A stretch of 64,000 bases of DNA from assembly GCF_014646275.1 (NCBI RefSeq), contig NZ_BMND01000016.1:62001-126000 (forward strand). Direction: 5' to 3'. Position 1 is the stretch's first letter; each line of letters opens with the position of its first letter. This document shows positions 20,094 through 29,286 of the stretch, in pieces. The DNA comes from Streptomyces kronopolitis (lineage in GTDB: Bacteria; Actinomycetota; Actinomycetes; Streptomycetales; Streptomycetaceae). The translations under genes were made by a program, and so were the position numbers. The notes below the pieces were generated by a model that made no database searches, was not told the origin of the DNA, and saw nothing but the letters and a program-made list of their open reading frames with translations.

Positions 20094-20321
20094 AGGCCGC
20101 ATACCTCGGCCCCAAGGCTTGGTCGTCACCAGGGCACTGGACTCCGGCCCCCCGATCCGGGCGCCTTCAAGGCCCAGCCGCGGTGGAGCCGAGCTGAAGC
20201 CGAACCGGACACTTCGCTATGGCCCGAGGGCGTCCATCTGACCTGGCCGCCTCAACCCGCTCCGCCTGCTGCTGGTGGGCCGCCGCTGCCACTCCGCGCC
20301 ACCCCTACCGCCCGGCGCCCC

Positions 20322-20636
20322 CTATCGCCCGGTGTTCCGCCTACGACCGGCGGCGTTCCGTATGCCGAACGCGTCGTTGCGGCCCCGATCGGGCGCGTAA
20401 GGCGGTATGTCCTTGCCCGGTTGATAGTGCGGTCCCTGGCGGATGTGGCGGATCACCATGATCAGGTCCGCGGCCGCCACCGCGGCCAGCGCCGCACATG
20501 CTGCCGCCCATTCCGGCCGCCCGACATCGATGAAGGCCACGGCTCCGGCGATCGCCCACAGCAATCCCCACAGTGCCAACCCGCACCGTATTTTCAGCGG
20601 GCTGCGTGCCTGCAGGGGCTCATTTCCCGTACGCAT
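20322..20636 (-). CDS. DUF6343 family small membrane protein
   Basis: Protein of 104 residues starting MRTGNEPLQARSPLK, the recognisable N-terminus of a Streptomyces family (DUF6343). Two hydrophobic segments (about 17-38 and 43-63) suggest a two-span membrane protein. A charged C-terminal tail (HIRQGPHYQPGKDIPPYAPDRGRND) is probably cytoplasmic. Function is unknown. It lies 46 bp downstream of the UvrD-like helicase gene on the same strand and could be cotranscribed with it. Confidence 0.72.
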   Translation of the reverse strand: MRTGNEPLQARSPLKIRCGLALWGLLWAIAGAVAFIDVGRPEWAAACAALAAVAAADLIMVIRHIRQGPHYQPGKDIPPYAPDRGRNDAFGIRNAAGRRRNTGR

Positions 20637-20682
20637 CAGCACCCATCTCCCATCTCCAGGGTCCTCCCGATCGACCGGTCAG

Positions 20683-22239
20683 TCACCACTTTCCGGCGCC
20701 TCTTTTCGTCGGTTGCTCTCTGCTGTCCGACACCTGCTCTGCGGCATCCCCGTCGCCGGGGCGTGGGTCGCCGGCGGGGTGGACGTTGATCCAGGACAGC
20801 CCGCCGACGTCGAGCAGTGAGCGGGCGCGGGTCACCGCGACATAGGCCAGACGTGCTTCGTCGAGGTCGATCGGGCCCGGGAGCGGGGTGCCGTCCTCGC
20901 CGAGCTCGTCGAGATCATCGGGGCCCGTGAAGTCGTCCGCGATGCGTACGCTCGCCCACTCGCGGCCCTTGGCCCGGTGGGCCGTCGAGACGGTGACCTC
21001 GGCGGACTCCTCGGGGGAGAGCTGTTGGAGGGCGCGCAGCAGGGCCGGTGTGCCGTGCTCGTCGACCAGTTCCACCAGCGGCAGCAGATCCCGTCCGGCC
21101 GGGTCGAACTCCGCGTACTCGTGTAACTCGCCCCAGGTCTCGAAGAGCATCAGCTCGGGGTGTGCGGTGCGGCGGCCGGCCTCGAGGTCGTGCGCCGCAC
21201 GGGCAAGGGCGCCGAGTGCCTCGCCGCCGCCTGCCAGTGCGACGCGGTGGCCCGCTGCCAGCTGCCGTATCACCTCCACCATCGCCCTCGCATTCGTCCG
21301 GCACAGGATTGCCTCCGGCGCGCGGACCTGGCGGACGTATGTCTTCAGGTCGGGCGCACCTGTGAGCCGGAGCGGCGCCTCGATGATCGTGAGCCAGCGG
21401 TTCGCCTCGGCGGCGAGCGCCGGTCCGAAGCGGAACGAGCGGGAGAGGCTGAGCTGTCTCCCGTCGAATCCCGTCATGACGTCCCGTGCGCCGCGCCAGC
21501 CGTAGATGGCCTGGGCGGAGTCCCCGACCATCACCAGCTGTGCGTGGTCGCGCTGGGCCGTGACGACCTGCTCCACCACCGGGTTGGTGTCCTGCGCCTC
21601 GTCCAGGAGCAGGAAGTCCGCAGGGATGACGGGCTCGCTCAGTGCCCACATCTTGAGGTAGTGGTCGTGCTCGAAGCGGACGACGCCGTGGTCTTCTCGC
21701 TGAAGATCGGCCCAGGCCTTGCGCGCGTAGGGGAGGACGAGTTCGGCGAGGAACGCGTGCAGCGGGGCCGGTTCGGCTCCGCGCAGGGGCGGGACATGGT
21801 GTGACGCCACCTCCGGGTCGGCCGACTGGCAGAAGCGGGTGACGGTGCGCAGCACCGTGTGCGAGAGGGCCTTGTTGGTGAGGGTGCGTTCCCCGAGGCG
21901 CACTCTCATGCCGTCGTCGATGCCCAGGGCCGCTCCGGTGCGCCAGCCTGCTTGCCGAGGTGAGTTCATGCGTGCCTGGAATCTTCTGCCCACGGCCGTG
22001 TAGGCGAGGGCGTGGGCGGTCCCGCAGGGCACCTTGGCGGGGAAGGAGCGGGCGGCATGGCGCGCGACCGCTCTGTTGAAGGCGATGTAGCGGCCCGATC
22101 GGCCCTGTCGTCGCGCGGTGCGGGCGAGCATGGCGAGGGTGGTGGTCTTTCCTGTCCCGGCGCCGGCCTGAATCACCAGATGTGCACCGGTTGAAAAAGC
22201 TTCTGTCGCGGCGGCTTGTTCGGTCGTGGGGGTGTTCAT
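20683..22239 (-). CDS. Compact UvrD/Rep-like superfamily I DNA helicase
   Basis: Helicase of 518 residues, shorter than UvrD or PcrA (about 700). SF1A motifs in order: Walker A GAGTGKTTTLAML (about 27-39), Ia YIAFNRAVARHA, II FLLLDEAQDTNP (about 213), III GDSAQAIYGWRGA, IV SRSFRFGP, V VSTAHRAKGREW (about 420) and VI LAYVAVTRARSLLD (about 475). The short length reflects reduced 1B/2B insertions. It may act in DNA repair or on phage or plasmid DNA; the sequence does not decide. The ribosome site GGTGAGGAG precedes the ATG. An inverted repeat lies about 50 nt upstream. It diverges from the SNF2 operon. Confidence 0.88.
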   Translation of the reverse strand: MNTPTTEQAAATEAFSTGAHLVIQAGAGTGKTTTLAMLARTARRQGRSGRYIAFNRAVARHAARSFPAKVPCGTAHALAYTAVGRRFQARMNSPRQAGWRTGAALGIDDGMRVRLGERTLTNKALSHTVLRTVTRFCQSADPEVASHHVPPLRGAEPAPLHAFLAELVLPYARKAWADLQREDHGVVRFEHDHYLKMWALSEPVIPADFLLLDEAQDTNPVVEQVVTAQRDHAQLVMVGDSAQAIYGWRGARDVMTGFDGRQLSLSRSFRFGPALAAEANRWLTIIEAPLRLTGAPDLKTYVRQVRAPEAILCRTNARAMVEVIRQLAAGHRVALAGGGEALGALARAAHDLEAGRRTAHPELMLFETWGELHEYAEFDPAGRDLLPLVELVDEHGTPALLRALQQLSPEESAEVTVSTAHRAKGREWASVRIADDFTGPDDLDELGEDGTPLPGPIDLDEARLAYVAVTRARSLLDVGGLSWINVHPAGDPRPGDGDAAEQVSDSREQPTKRGAGKW

Positions 22240-22288
22240 GGGGGCTCCTCACCGGCGTGGGCACGGGCATTGATGTCGAGATTGACCG

Positions 22289-22310
22289 ATCACTGAGAGT
22301 GATGACGTCA
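22289..22310. promoter_or_regulatory. Inverted repeat, possible operator of the UvrD-like gene
   Basis: ATCACT, GAG, AGTGAT (22289-22303) is a perfect 6+6 bp palindrome. It is followed without a gap by the palindrome TGACGTCA (22303-22310). It lies 50 nt upstream of the helicase ATG. Confidence 0.45.
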
Positions 22311-22449
22311 CTCACCGTAGCGGATTTGCGGCGGAGGGCAAGAGGGTTCGTGAGGCCTGTGGATAACTCCCCGCCGGTTCGCGACGGGCGGTGCGCGGCG
22401 GCCGGCGCGTAGGCGGGACACGCAGCGCACATCCCGCCGTCGAGTCGCG

Positions 22450-22472
22450 TTGTCAGTGGCATCTGCTTACCT
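22450..22472 (+). promoter_or_regulatory. Possible PafBC-type element upstream of the SNF2 operon
   Basis: Perfect TTGTCAGTG (22450-22458), 8 nt, then TTACCT (22467-22472), which departs from TANNNT at its second base. The orientation is correct for the helicase operon, about 290 nt before the chosen start. It is weaker evidence than the five canonical copies. Confidence 0.4.
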
Positions 22473-22761
22473 CGTCAGCACGGCACGGCCCCGCGCGGGC
22501 CGCGGCGGGAGCCAGGTGAGGAATTCGCCTTCTCCTGCGCGGTCGGCGAGGCGATGCCGTGACCGAAGACCGACTGGTCTTCGTGTGCGTCCGGCACTCC
22601 GTGCGCGGCGCGCGAGGGCGGGCCGGGGCGCCGAGGGAGGGACGGAGGACACCGTGCGGACGACCGTAGACTCGCAGGTCGGGGATACAGCAGTAGGGCG
22701 GGCGCGGCAGCCTCGGGGAGCGCCGCGGTCGGAACGGAACGGGCGAGCGGTGAGGGATGGC

Positions 22762-25698
22762 ATGACGAGGCGGCGGCAGGCGGCGGGGGAGACCCGGACG
22801 CCGGACGGCTCGCCCGTGACCTGGTCCGGGGGCGCGGGGGAGGCCGGCGGGACCGGCGCCGCCGCGGTCCGCTGCGCCGCGGTCTTCCTGCCCGCCCAGC
22901 CGCCGCGCGCCGGGAAGATCGCGCTCTGGCGGCCGGACGGCGGCCCGCTCCCGGAGGGCCTCGCCACAGGAATCGAGGCGTCGGGGCCGGAGCCGGACGG
23001 GGCCGCCGAGCCGGGGCAGCTGACCGTCGCCTGCCGCCACGGAAACGGCGCCCGCAGCCGCACCGTCCCCGCCGTGCTGCTCCCGCTGACCGAGGCCGTT
23101 CCGCTGCTGATCCGTGCCCGGCACGACCCGGACGCCCATCCGGCCGCCGCCTGCTGGGGAGCAGCCACCCTCCACGCGCTGCACCTCGCCGCCCGCGGCA
23201 GACTGCTCCCCGGACTGACCGCCGACGACACCGATGCCTGGCGCGCCGGCCCGCTCGACCCCGACGACATCGCGCACCTGCGGGCCATCGCCGCCGCCAT
23301 GCCCGCCGAGGGCTGTCCCGTGCCCCTCCCCGGTAGCCGCCCACTACAGCTGCACGATCCGGCGGACCTGGTCCGGCGCTACGTGGACGCGGTCGTCGAC
23401 ACCCTGCCGCGCACCCCCGCCGCCGCACTGGTGGCCGGAGCCCCGTACGCCGCGACGACGCCCCAACACCTGCCCGCCGCACGGGACTGGGCCGCCGAAG
23501 CCGCGGCCGGCATCGACGCGGGGGTACGGCTCTCGCTGCGCCTCGACCTCTCCCCGCGCCGGCTCTTCGACCGGCAGGAGGAGAGCGAGGCGGGCGACGC
23601 CGAAGAGCGCAGTGCGGCCGCCGCCGTCTTGCAGGTGCACAGCCTGACCGACCCCACCCTGGTCGCCGATGCCCGGGACCTCTGGGAGGGCGAGGGGCCC
23701 GAGCACTTCGGGGCGCGCTCCCGCGTCGACACCCTTCTCGCGCTGCGCCGCGCCACCCGGGTCTGGGCCCCGCTCGGCCGTCTCCTGGACCGTCCGGTGC
23801 CCGATGTGCTGCCGCTGGGCGAGGACGAGTTGTACGAGCTGCTGGGCGCGGCCGCGCCGCGTCTGACCGCCGCCGGAGTGGATGTCCACTGGCCCAGGGA
23901 GATGGTCCGCGGCCTGACCTCGGCGGCGGTGCTGCGCCCGGCGCCCGGTTCGGCCGCGGACGGCTTCGGCTTCTTCGACACCCGCGAACTGCTGGAGTTC
24001 CGCTGGCAGGTGGCGATGGACGGGGTGCCGCTGACCGAGGCGGAAATGGACACCCTCGCCGAGGCGCACCGCCCCGTCGTCCGATTGCGCGACCGGTGGG
24101 TCCTGGTCGACCCCGGTCACGTCCGCAAGGCCCGCAAGCGCGAACTGGGCTACCTGGAGCCGGCCGACGCCCTCGCCGCGACGCTCCACGGCACCACGGA
24201 GGTGGACGGCGAGGAGGTCGAGGTGGTGCCGCAGGGCGCACTCGCCGCACTGCGCGGCCGCCTCACCACCGAAGCGCGCCCCCTGCCCCAGCCGCCCGGA
24301 CTGCGCGCCACCCTGCGCGACTACCAACTACGGGGCACGGCCTGGCTCGACACCATGACCTCGCTCGGCCTGGGCGGCTGCCTCGCCGACGACATGGGCC
24401 TGGGCAAGACCATCACCGTCATCGCGCTCCATCTGCACCGCCGGCCCCGTACGCCGGTCCTCGTCGTCTGCCCGACCTCCCTCCTCGGCAACTGGCAGCG
24501 CGAGATCGAGCGCTTCGCCCCCGGCACACCCGTACGCCGCTTCCACGGACCCGGCCGCAGCCTCGACGGCCTGGACAGCGGCTTCGTGCTGACGACCTAC
24601 GGGACGATGCGCAGCAGCGCACCCCAACTGGCCGACCGGCCCTGGGCATGGGTCGTCGCCGACGAGGCCCAGCACGTGAAGAACCCGCGCTCCTCGACCG
24701 CCAAGGCGCTGCGCAGCATCAAGGCGCCCGCCCGGATCGCCCTCACCGGCACGCCCGTGGAGAACAACCTCTCGGAGTTGTGGGCGCTCCTCGACTGGAC
24801 CACCCCCGGGCTCCTCGGGTCCCTCAAGACCTTCCGTGCACTGCACGCCCGTGAGGTCGAGGGCGGCGAGGACCCGGCGGCGGCCGAGCGGCTGGCCCGG
24901 CTGGTGCGCCCGTTCATCCTGCGCCGCAAGAAGTCCGACCCCGGCATCGCCCCCGAACTCCCGCCCAAGACGGAGACGGACCACCCGGTGGCACTGGGGC
25001 GCGAACAGGCCGCCCTCTACCAGGCCGTCGTCCGCGAGACCCTCTCCCACATCGAGGCCGCCGAGGGCATGGCCCGCCGCGGCCTCGTCATGAAGCTGCT
25101 CACCGCCCTCAAACAGATCTGCAACCACCCCGCGCAGTACCTCAAGGAGACCACCCCCGGCGTCGTCGCCCGCTCCGGGAAGCTCGAACTCCTCGACGAA
25201 CTCCTCGACACCATCCTCGCCGAGGGCGGCGCCACCCTGATCTTCACCCAGTACGTGGGCATGGCCCGTCTGCTGGAGGCACATCTGACCCGGCGCGGCA
25301 TCCCCGTACAGCTGCTGCACGGCGGCACCCCGGTCGCCGAACGGGAGAAGATGGTCGACCGCTTCCAGTCCGGCCACGTCCCCGTGTTCCTGCTGTCGCT
25401 CAAGGCGGCAGGCACCGGCCTGAACCTGACCCGTGCCGGCCATGTGATCCACTACGACCGCTGGTGGAACCCCGCCGTTGAGGAGCAGGCCACCGACCGC
25501 GCCTACCGCATCGGCCAGACCCAGCCCGTCCAGGTCCACCGGCTGATCGCCGAGGGCACCGTCGAGGACAACATCGCCCAACTCCTCGGCGCCAAGAGGG
25601 CGCTCGCCGACGCGGTGCTGACCGGCGGCGAGACCGCGCTGACCGAACTGTCCGACGCCGACCTCGCCGACCTCGTCTCCCTCCGGAGGCCCGGATGA
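22762..25698 (+). CDS. SNF2-family (HelZ-like) DNA helicase/translocase
   Basis: ATPase of 978 residues. The N-terminal half (about 30-480) matches the SNF2 helicase-associated region of bacterial HelZ-type proteins. The SNF2_N domain starts near 515 with LRDYQLRGTAWLD. Walker A DDMGLGKTITVIALHLHR is near 541, DEAQHVKNP near 633 and ALTGTPVENNLSELWALLDW near 660. The C-terminal helicase lobe shows IFTQYVGMARLLEAHL, LLHGGTPVAEREKMVDRF and DRWWNPAVEEQATDRAYRIGQ. ATG 22762 follows GAGGGA; GTG 22750 is an alternative. Its stop overlaps the SWIM gene ATG (ATGA), so translation is coupled. DNA remodelling or translocation is expected; the biological role is unknown. Confidence 0.9.
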   Translation: MTRRRQAAGETRTPDGSPVTWSGGAGEAGGTGAAAVRCAAVFLPAQPPRAGKIALWRPDGGPLPEGLATGIEASGPEPDGAAEPGQLTVACRHGNGARSRTVPAVLLPLTEAVPLLIRARHDPDAHPAAACWGAATLHALHLAARGRLLPGLTADDTDAWRAGPLDPDDIAHLRAIAAAMPAEGCPVPLPGSRPLQLHDPADLVRRYVDAVVDTLPRTPAAALVAGAPYAATTPQHLPAARDWAAEAAAGIDAGVRLSLRLDLSPRRLFDRQEESEAGDAEERSAAAAVLQVHSLTDPTLVADARDLWEGEGPEHFGARSRVDTLLALRRATRVWAPLGRLLDRPVPDVLPLGEDELYELLGAAAPRLTAAGVDVHWPREMVRGLTSAAVLRPAPGSAADGFGFFDTRELLEFRWQVAMDGVPLTEAEMDTLAEAHRPVVRLRDRWVLVDPGHVRKARKRELGYLEPADALAATLHGTTEVDGEEVEVVPQGALAALRGRLTTEARPLPQPPGLRATLRDYQLRGTAWLDTMTSLGLGGCLADDMGLGKTITVIALHLHRRPRTPVLVVCPTSLLGNWQREIERFAPGTPVRRFHGPGRSLDGLDSGFVLTTYGTMRSSAPQLADRPWAWVVADEAQHVKNPRSSTAKALRSIKAPARIALTGTPVENNLSELWALLDWTTPGLLGSLKTFRALHAREVEGGEDPAAAERLARLVRPFILRRKKSDPGIAPELPPKTETDHPVALGREQAALYQAVVRETLSHIEAAEGMARRGLVMKLLTALKQICNHPAQYLKETTPGVVARSGKLELLDELLDTILAEGGATLIFTQYVGMARLLEAHLTRRGIPVQLLHGGTPVAEREKMVDRFQSGHVPVFLLSLKAAGTGLNLTRAGHVIHYDRWWNPAVEEQATDRAYRIGQTQPVQVHRLIAEGTVEDNIAQLLGAKRALADAVLTGGETALTELSDADLADLVSLRRPG

Positions 25699-27191
25699 CC
25701 CCACGATCCACCTCCGGGCGCGCCGCCGCAGCGGACCGGCTGGCCCGCGCGGACCGCTCCCGCACCTTCCCGCCCCTGCCGACCCGCAGCGGTGCCCGGG
25801 GACTGTTCGCCGAATCCTGGTGGGGCAGCGCCTGGCTGGACGCACTGGAGACCACCGCCCTCGACAGCGCCCGGCTCGCCCGCGGCCGGACCTACGCCCG
25901 TGACGGCCATGTCGACACCATCAACGTCACCCCCGGCCGGATCGTCGCCACCGTCCGCGGCAGCCGCCCCCGTCCCTACAGCGCCGAAATCCGCCTCCGG
26001 ACCCTCACCGACCAGGAGTGGGACGGCCTCCTGGACGCCATCGCCGCCGACCCCGACCGGCTCACCGCCCTACTGGCCAAAACGCTTCCGCCCGCACTGG
26101 CCGACAGCGAGGTACGCCTCCTTCCGGGGCCGGGCGACCTCGTCCCCCGGTGCTCGTGCCCCGACCACGGCCGCCCCTGCAAGCACGCGGCCGCGCTCTG
26201 CTTCCAGGTGGCCCGGCTCCTCGACGCCGACCCGTTCGTGTTGCTGCTGATGCGCGGCCGCGGCGAACGCGAACTCCTCGACGCCCTTTCCCTCCGCAAC
26301 ACCGCCCTCACCGCCCGGGAGACCCGAGAGACCCGAGAGGTCCGGCACCATGCCCTCACTGACGGTCGGACGGCCGCGTACCGGCGCGGGTCCGGCCCCG
26401 GAACCGGTCCTGGGTCCGGGCGCGGGGGAGAGCCGCCCGCCGCCCGCAGTGCCCATGGCTCCCCGACGGCCACCGGCGACGCCCCGGGGGAGCAACCGGC
26501 GGCGGCCGAGGTCTCGTCGCGCGGCATCCCTGCCCGGGCGGCCCTCGCCGACCGCCCCCGGCCGCCGCTTCCGCCACCTCTGCCGGTGCCCCCGCAGCCC
26601 GGCCGCCCGCCGGCCCTCCCGGACGGCGACGGACTCCCCTTCGACCCCGCCACCCTCGAATTCCTGGCCGCCGACGCCGCCGCCCGCGCCCACGCCTGCG
26701 TCTCCGCCGCCACCCCGGGCCCCGGCGCGGGGCGAACGGCCCTCCACAGCCCGTTCCCGGACCTGCCCGCCTGGGAGGACGCCATCCGGCTCACCGCCAC
26801 CGCCCACCCCACCGCCGGCCTGACCGCCACCACCCGTGCCCTCTACCGCGATCTCGCCGAGGCGACCGGCCGAACGCCCACGGACGTGGCCCGTGCCGTC
26901 GCCGCCTGGCGGCAGGGCGGCCCCGAAGGCCTCGCCCTCCTCGACACCCCCTGGAACCCCCCGGCCGGCGACTTCGACCGGGCCCGCAGCGCCCTCCTCG
27001 CCGCGGACCTCCCGTCCCTGCGCCCGCGCCACAACCACCTCACCGACCCGGACCGCGGCATCCAGCTCCGCTACGGCCACGACCACCGCTGGTACCCCTA
27101 CGAATCCGAACCCGGCGCCGACGACTGGTGGCCCGCCGGCCCCGCGGACCCCGACCCCGTGGGCGCCCTCACCACCCTGGTCGCGCGATGA
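25695..27191 (+). CDS. SWIM zinc-finger protein
   Basis: Protein of 498 residues. The conserved N-terminal part (FAESWWGSAWLDALE, GRTYARDGHVDTINVTPGRIVATVRGSRPRPYSAEI) precedes a SWIM finger, CSCPDHGRPCKH, with ligands Cys153, Cys155, Cys162 and His164. A low-complexity Gly/Pro/Ala segment (about 215-310) separates a C-terminal part ending WYPYESEPGADDWWPAGPADPDP. SWIM fingers bind DNA or proteins and recur beside SNF2 helicases. Both ends overlap neighbours by 4 bp (ATGA), placing it in a strictly coupled three-gene operon. Confidence 0.88.
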   Translation: MTPRSTSGRAAAADRLARADRSRTFPPLPTRSGARGLFAESWWGSAWLDALETTALDSARLARGRTYARDGHVDTINVTPGRIVATVRGSRPRPYSAEIRLRTLTDQEWDGLLDAIAADPDRLTALLAKTLPPALADSEVRLLPGPGDLVPRCSCPDHGRPCKHAAALCFQVARLLDADPFVLLLMRGRGERELLDALSLRNTALTARETRETREVRHHALTDGRTAAYRRGSGPGTGPGSGRGGEPPAARSAHGSPTATGDAPGEQPAAAEVSSRGIPARAALADRPRPPLPPPLPVPPQPGRPPALPDGDGLPFDPATLEFLAADAAARAHACVSAATPGPGAGRTALHSPFPDLPAWEDAIRLTATAHPTAGLTATTRALYRDLAEATGRTPTDVARAVAAWRQGGPEGLALLDTPWNPPAGDFDRARSALLAADLPSLRPRHNHLTDPDRGIQLRYGHDHRWYPYESEPGADDWWPAGPADPDPVGALTTLVAR

Positions 27192-29173
27192 CTAACCTCA
27201 ACGGCGTGGAAGGTCTCGACGCACTCACCCGATCCCTCGCCCGGCGCACCCCCGAGCAGCTCGCCGCGCTCCTCGCCCGCCACGCCGAGCCGCTCGCCCG
27301 CCGCCCCGCACCCACCGAACTCCGCGGCCTGGCAAGCACCTTGTGGTCGTACGAAACCCTCCACCAACTGGTGGTGCACCTCGACCACCCCCGGCTGACG
27401 GTGCTCGCCACCGCCGCCCGCCTCAGCCAGGAGCGCACCGGACAGGCCGCCCCCGGGCCCGCCGCCCCCGCGCCGGGCGCCGACTACCAGTCCCTGATGG
27501 CACACCGGCTGTCCTTCGCGCATCTGGCCGGCGAACCCGTCCCGGCCCAGGACGTGTTCGCCGCCCTCGGCGCCCCCTCGCCCGGCCCCACCCGCACCGC
27601 CGCCGAGAACGCCCTGCACGCCCTCTGCGACGATGGACTCGCCGCACCCGCCGACGACGGCACGATCGTCGTCCCGCCGCGCGCCCCCCAACTCCTCGCC
27701 GCCCACGACCTCGGCCCGTTCCTCGCGGACGCCCCACGGCCCGCCCCGGACGCCACTTCGGAAGAGCCCACCGCAACCGTTCCGCCGACCTCGCCGCACG
27801 ACGAATCCCAGGCCGCCGTGGCGTCCCTCGACGCGACGGTGGAGCGGCTGCTGGCCTCTCTGGCGACGCAGCCCGCCGCCCTGCGCAAGTCGGGCGGGCT
27901 GACCGTCCGGGAGATCAAACGGCTCGCCAAGGCGGCCGGTGCCGGCGAACCGCACACCCGCCTCCTCCTCGACCTCACCCTCGCCGCCGGACTCATCGCC
28001 CTCACCCGTACACCGTCCGGCATCACCGCCCTGCCCACCGGCGCCTACGACGACTGGCTCACCCGGCCGCCCGGAGCCCGCCTCGCCCCCGTCCTGGCCG
28101 CCTGGTCCGACCTGTGGGACATCCCCACCCATACCCCGTTCGGCGAGACCCCCACCGCACTCGTCCGCGGGCACGACCGGCACGCACCCGCCTTCCGGCA
28201 CGCCCTCCTCGCCGCATTGGCCACCGTCCCCCTCGGCGCCGGAATCCCGCTCCCTCCGCTGCCGCTCACCGAGCCCCCGCAGCACGGGCCGGACCACCGC
28301 AGCCCGTTGACCGACCTTCTCCGGGCGGCCGACTGGCACCGGCCCCTCGCCGTCACCCGCCAGCCGATGGCCGAGGAACGCGCCGCTCACACCCTCCACG
28401 AGGCCGTCTACCTGGGCCTGGCCGCCCACGGCACCCTCACCCCCCTCGGCCGGGCGCTGCTCACCGACCCGCAGTCACTCGGCGAACCGCTCGCCGCACT
28501 GCTGCCCCAGCTCCTCGAACAGGCCCATTTCCAGGCCGATCTGACCGCCGTGGTACCCGGCCGCCCCTCCACCGCGCTCACCGGACTCCTCGCCTCCGCG
28601 GCCGACCGCGAATCCGAGGGCCACGCCGTGACCTGGCGCTTCACCCCGCAGTCCGTACGCCACGCGCTGGACTCCGGTCACACCGCCACCACGCTCCTCG
28701 AAGACCTCACCCGTGCCTCGGTCACCGGCACCCTGCCGCAGCCGCTCGTGTACCTCGTCCAGGACGCTGCCCGGGCCCACGGCCGGATGCGGGTGCTGCC
28801 CGCCGCCTGCTGCATCCGCTCCGACGACGAAACCCTCCTCAAGGAACTCGCCGCGCACCGCGCGCTGCGCCCCCTCGGCCTGCGCGAGATCGCCCCGACC
28901 GTCCTGGTCAGCGCCCGGCCCCCGGCCGCCACCCTGGACGCGCTGCGCGCCGCGGGCTACGCACCCGCCCTGGAATCCGACACCGGCGCCACCACCGTCG
29001 AACGCCTCCCCGCACACCGCACCACGGCCCACGCCCCCGTCCGCAACCCCCACGCCCCGCTCGCCCTCGCCCACCGCCTCCTGGGACTCCCCACGGAACA
29101 CCGGGAGACGGGACCCCGGGAGACGGAACCCGAGGATCCGGGGGACCGGAAGCCGGAAGCCTGCGAACCGTAA
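27188..29173 (+). CDS. Helicase-associated protein with XPB/Ssl2-type Helicase_C_3 domain
   Basis: Protein of 661 residues without ATPase motifs. The N-terminal region (LDALTRSLARRTPEQLAALLARHAEPL) is helical. A winged-helix-like segment is near residues 235-285 (LRKSGGLTVREIKRLAKAAGAGEPHTRLLLDLTLAAGLI). The C-terminal part (about 470-610) resembles Helicase_C_3, the domain seen at the N-terminus of XPB/Ssl2-like proteins: WRFTPQSVRHALDSGHTATTLLEDLTRAS, PLVYLVQDAARAHGRMRVLPAACCIRSDDETLL. The tail is rich in Glu, Pro and Arg. ATG 27188 overlaps the SWIM gene stop by 4 bp. It is probably a DNA-binding or damage-sensing partner of the SNF2 motor; that is inference. Confidence 0.8.
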   Translation: MTNLNGVEGLDALTRSLARRTPEQLAALLARHAEPLARRPAPTELRGLASTLWSYETLHQLVVHLDHPRLTVLATAARLSQERTGQAAPGPAAPAPGADYQSLMAHRLSFAHLAGEPVPAQDVFAALGAPSPGPTRTAAENALHALCDDGLAAPADDGTIVVPPRAPQLLAAHDLGPFLADAPRPAPDATSEEPTATVPPTSPHDESQAAVASLDATVERLLASLATQPAALRKSGGLTVREIKRLAKAAGAGEPHTRLLLDLTLAAGLIALTRTPSGITALPTGAYDDWLTRPPGARLAPVLAAWSDLWDIPTHTPFGETPTALVRGHDRHAPAFRHALLAALATVPLGAGIPLPPLPLTEPPQHGPDHRSPLTDLLRAADWHRPLAVTRQPMAEERAAHTLHEAVYLGLAAHGTLTPLGRALLTDPQSLGEPLAALLPQLLEQAHFQADLTAVVPGRPSTALTGLLASAADRESEGHAVTWRFTPQSVRHALDSGHTATTLLEDLTRASVTGTLPQPLVYLVQDAARAHGRMRVLPAACCIRSDDETLLKELAAHRALRPLGLREIAPTVLVSARPPAATLDALRAAGYAPALESDTGATTVERLPAHRTTAHAPVRNPHAPLALAHRLLGLPTEHRETGPRETEPEDPGDRKPEACEP

Positions 29174-29224
29174 TGCCCGGCGACGGACGAGGCGGCCCCG
29201 CGGCCCCAGGCCCAGCCGTACTGG

Positions 29225-29266
29225 GCCTCAGCCGCCCGGCCTCAGCCGCCCGGCCTCAGCCGCCCC
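29225..29266. repeat. 14-bp tandem repeat, 3 copies
   Basis: Three copies of GCCTCAGCCGCCCG (last base C in the third) between the convergent ends of the helicase trio and the FAD oxidoreductase gene. Confidence 0.9.
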
Positions 29267-29286
29267 CAACTCGGCCCTTCCCGGCC

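Larger units (their letters stand above)
22240..22761. other. Divergent intergenic region between UvrD-like and SNF2 genes
   Basis: 522 bp with the inverted repeats at 22289-22310 and a TTGTCAGTG element at 22450. Reading frames across 22450-22750 on the plus strand are in frame with the SNF2 gene, but they look unlike coding sequence (Arg/Gly-rich, no family match recognised) and are treated as leader. Confidence 0.4.

Noticed and set aside
20098..20470. Plus-strand frame with a proline-rich product between the TPR and UvrD-like genes
   Set aside because: Low-complexity product and no ribosome site. It overlaps the better supported DUF6343 gene on the other strand.
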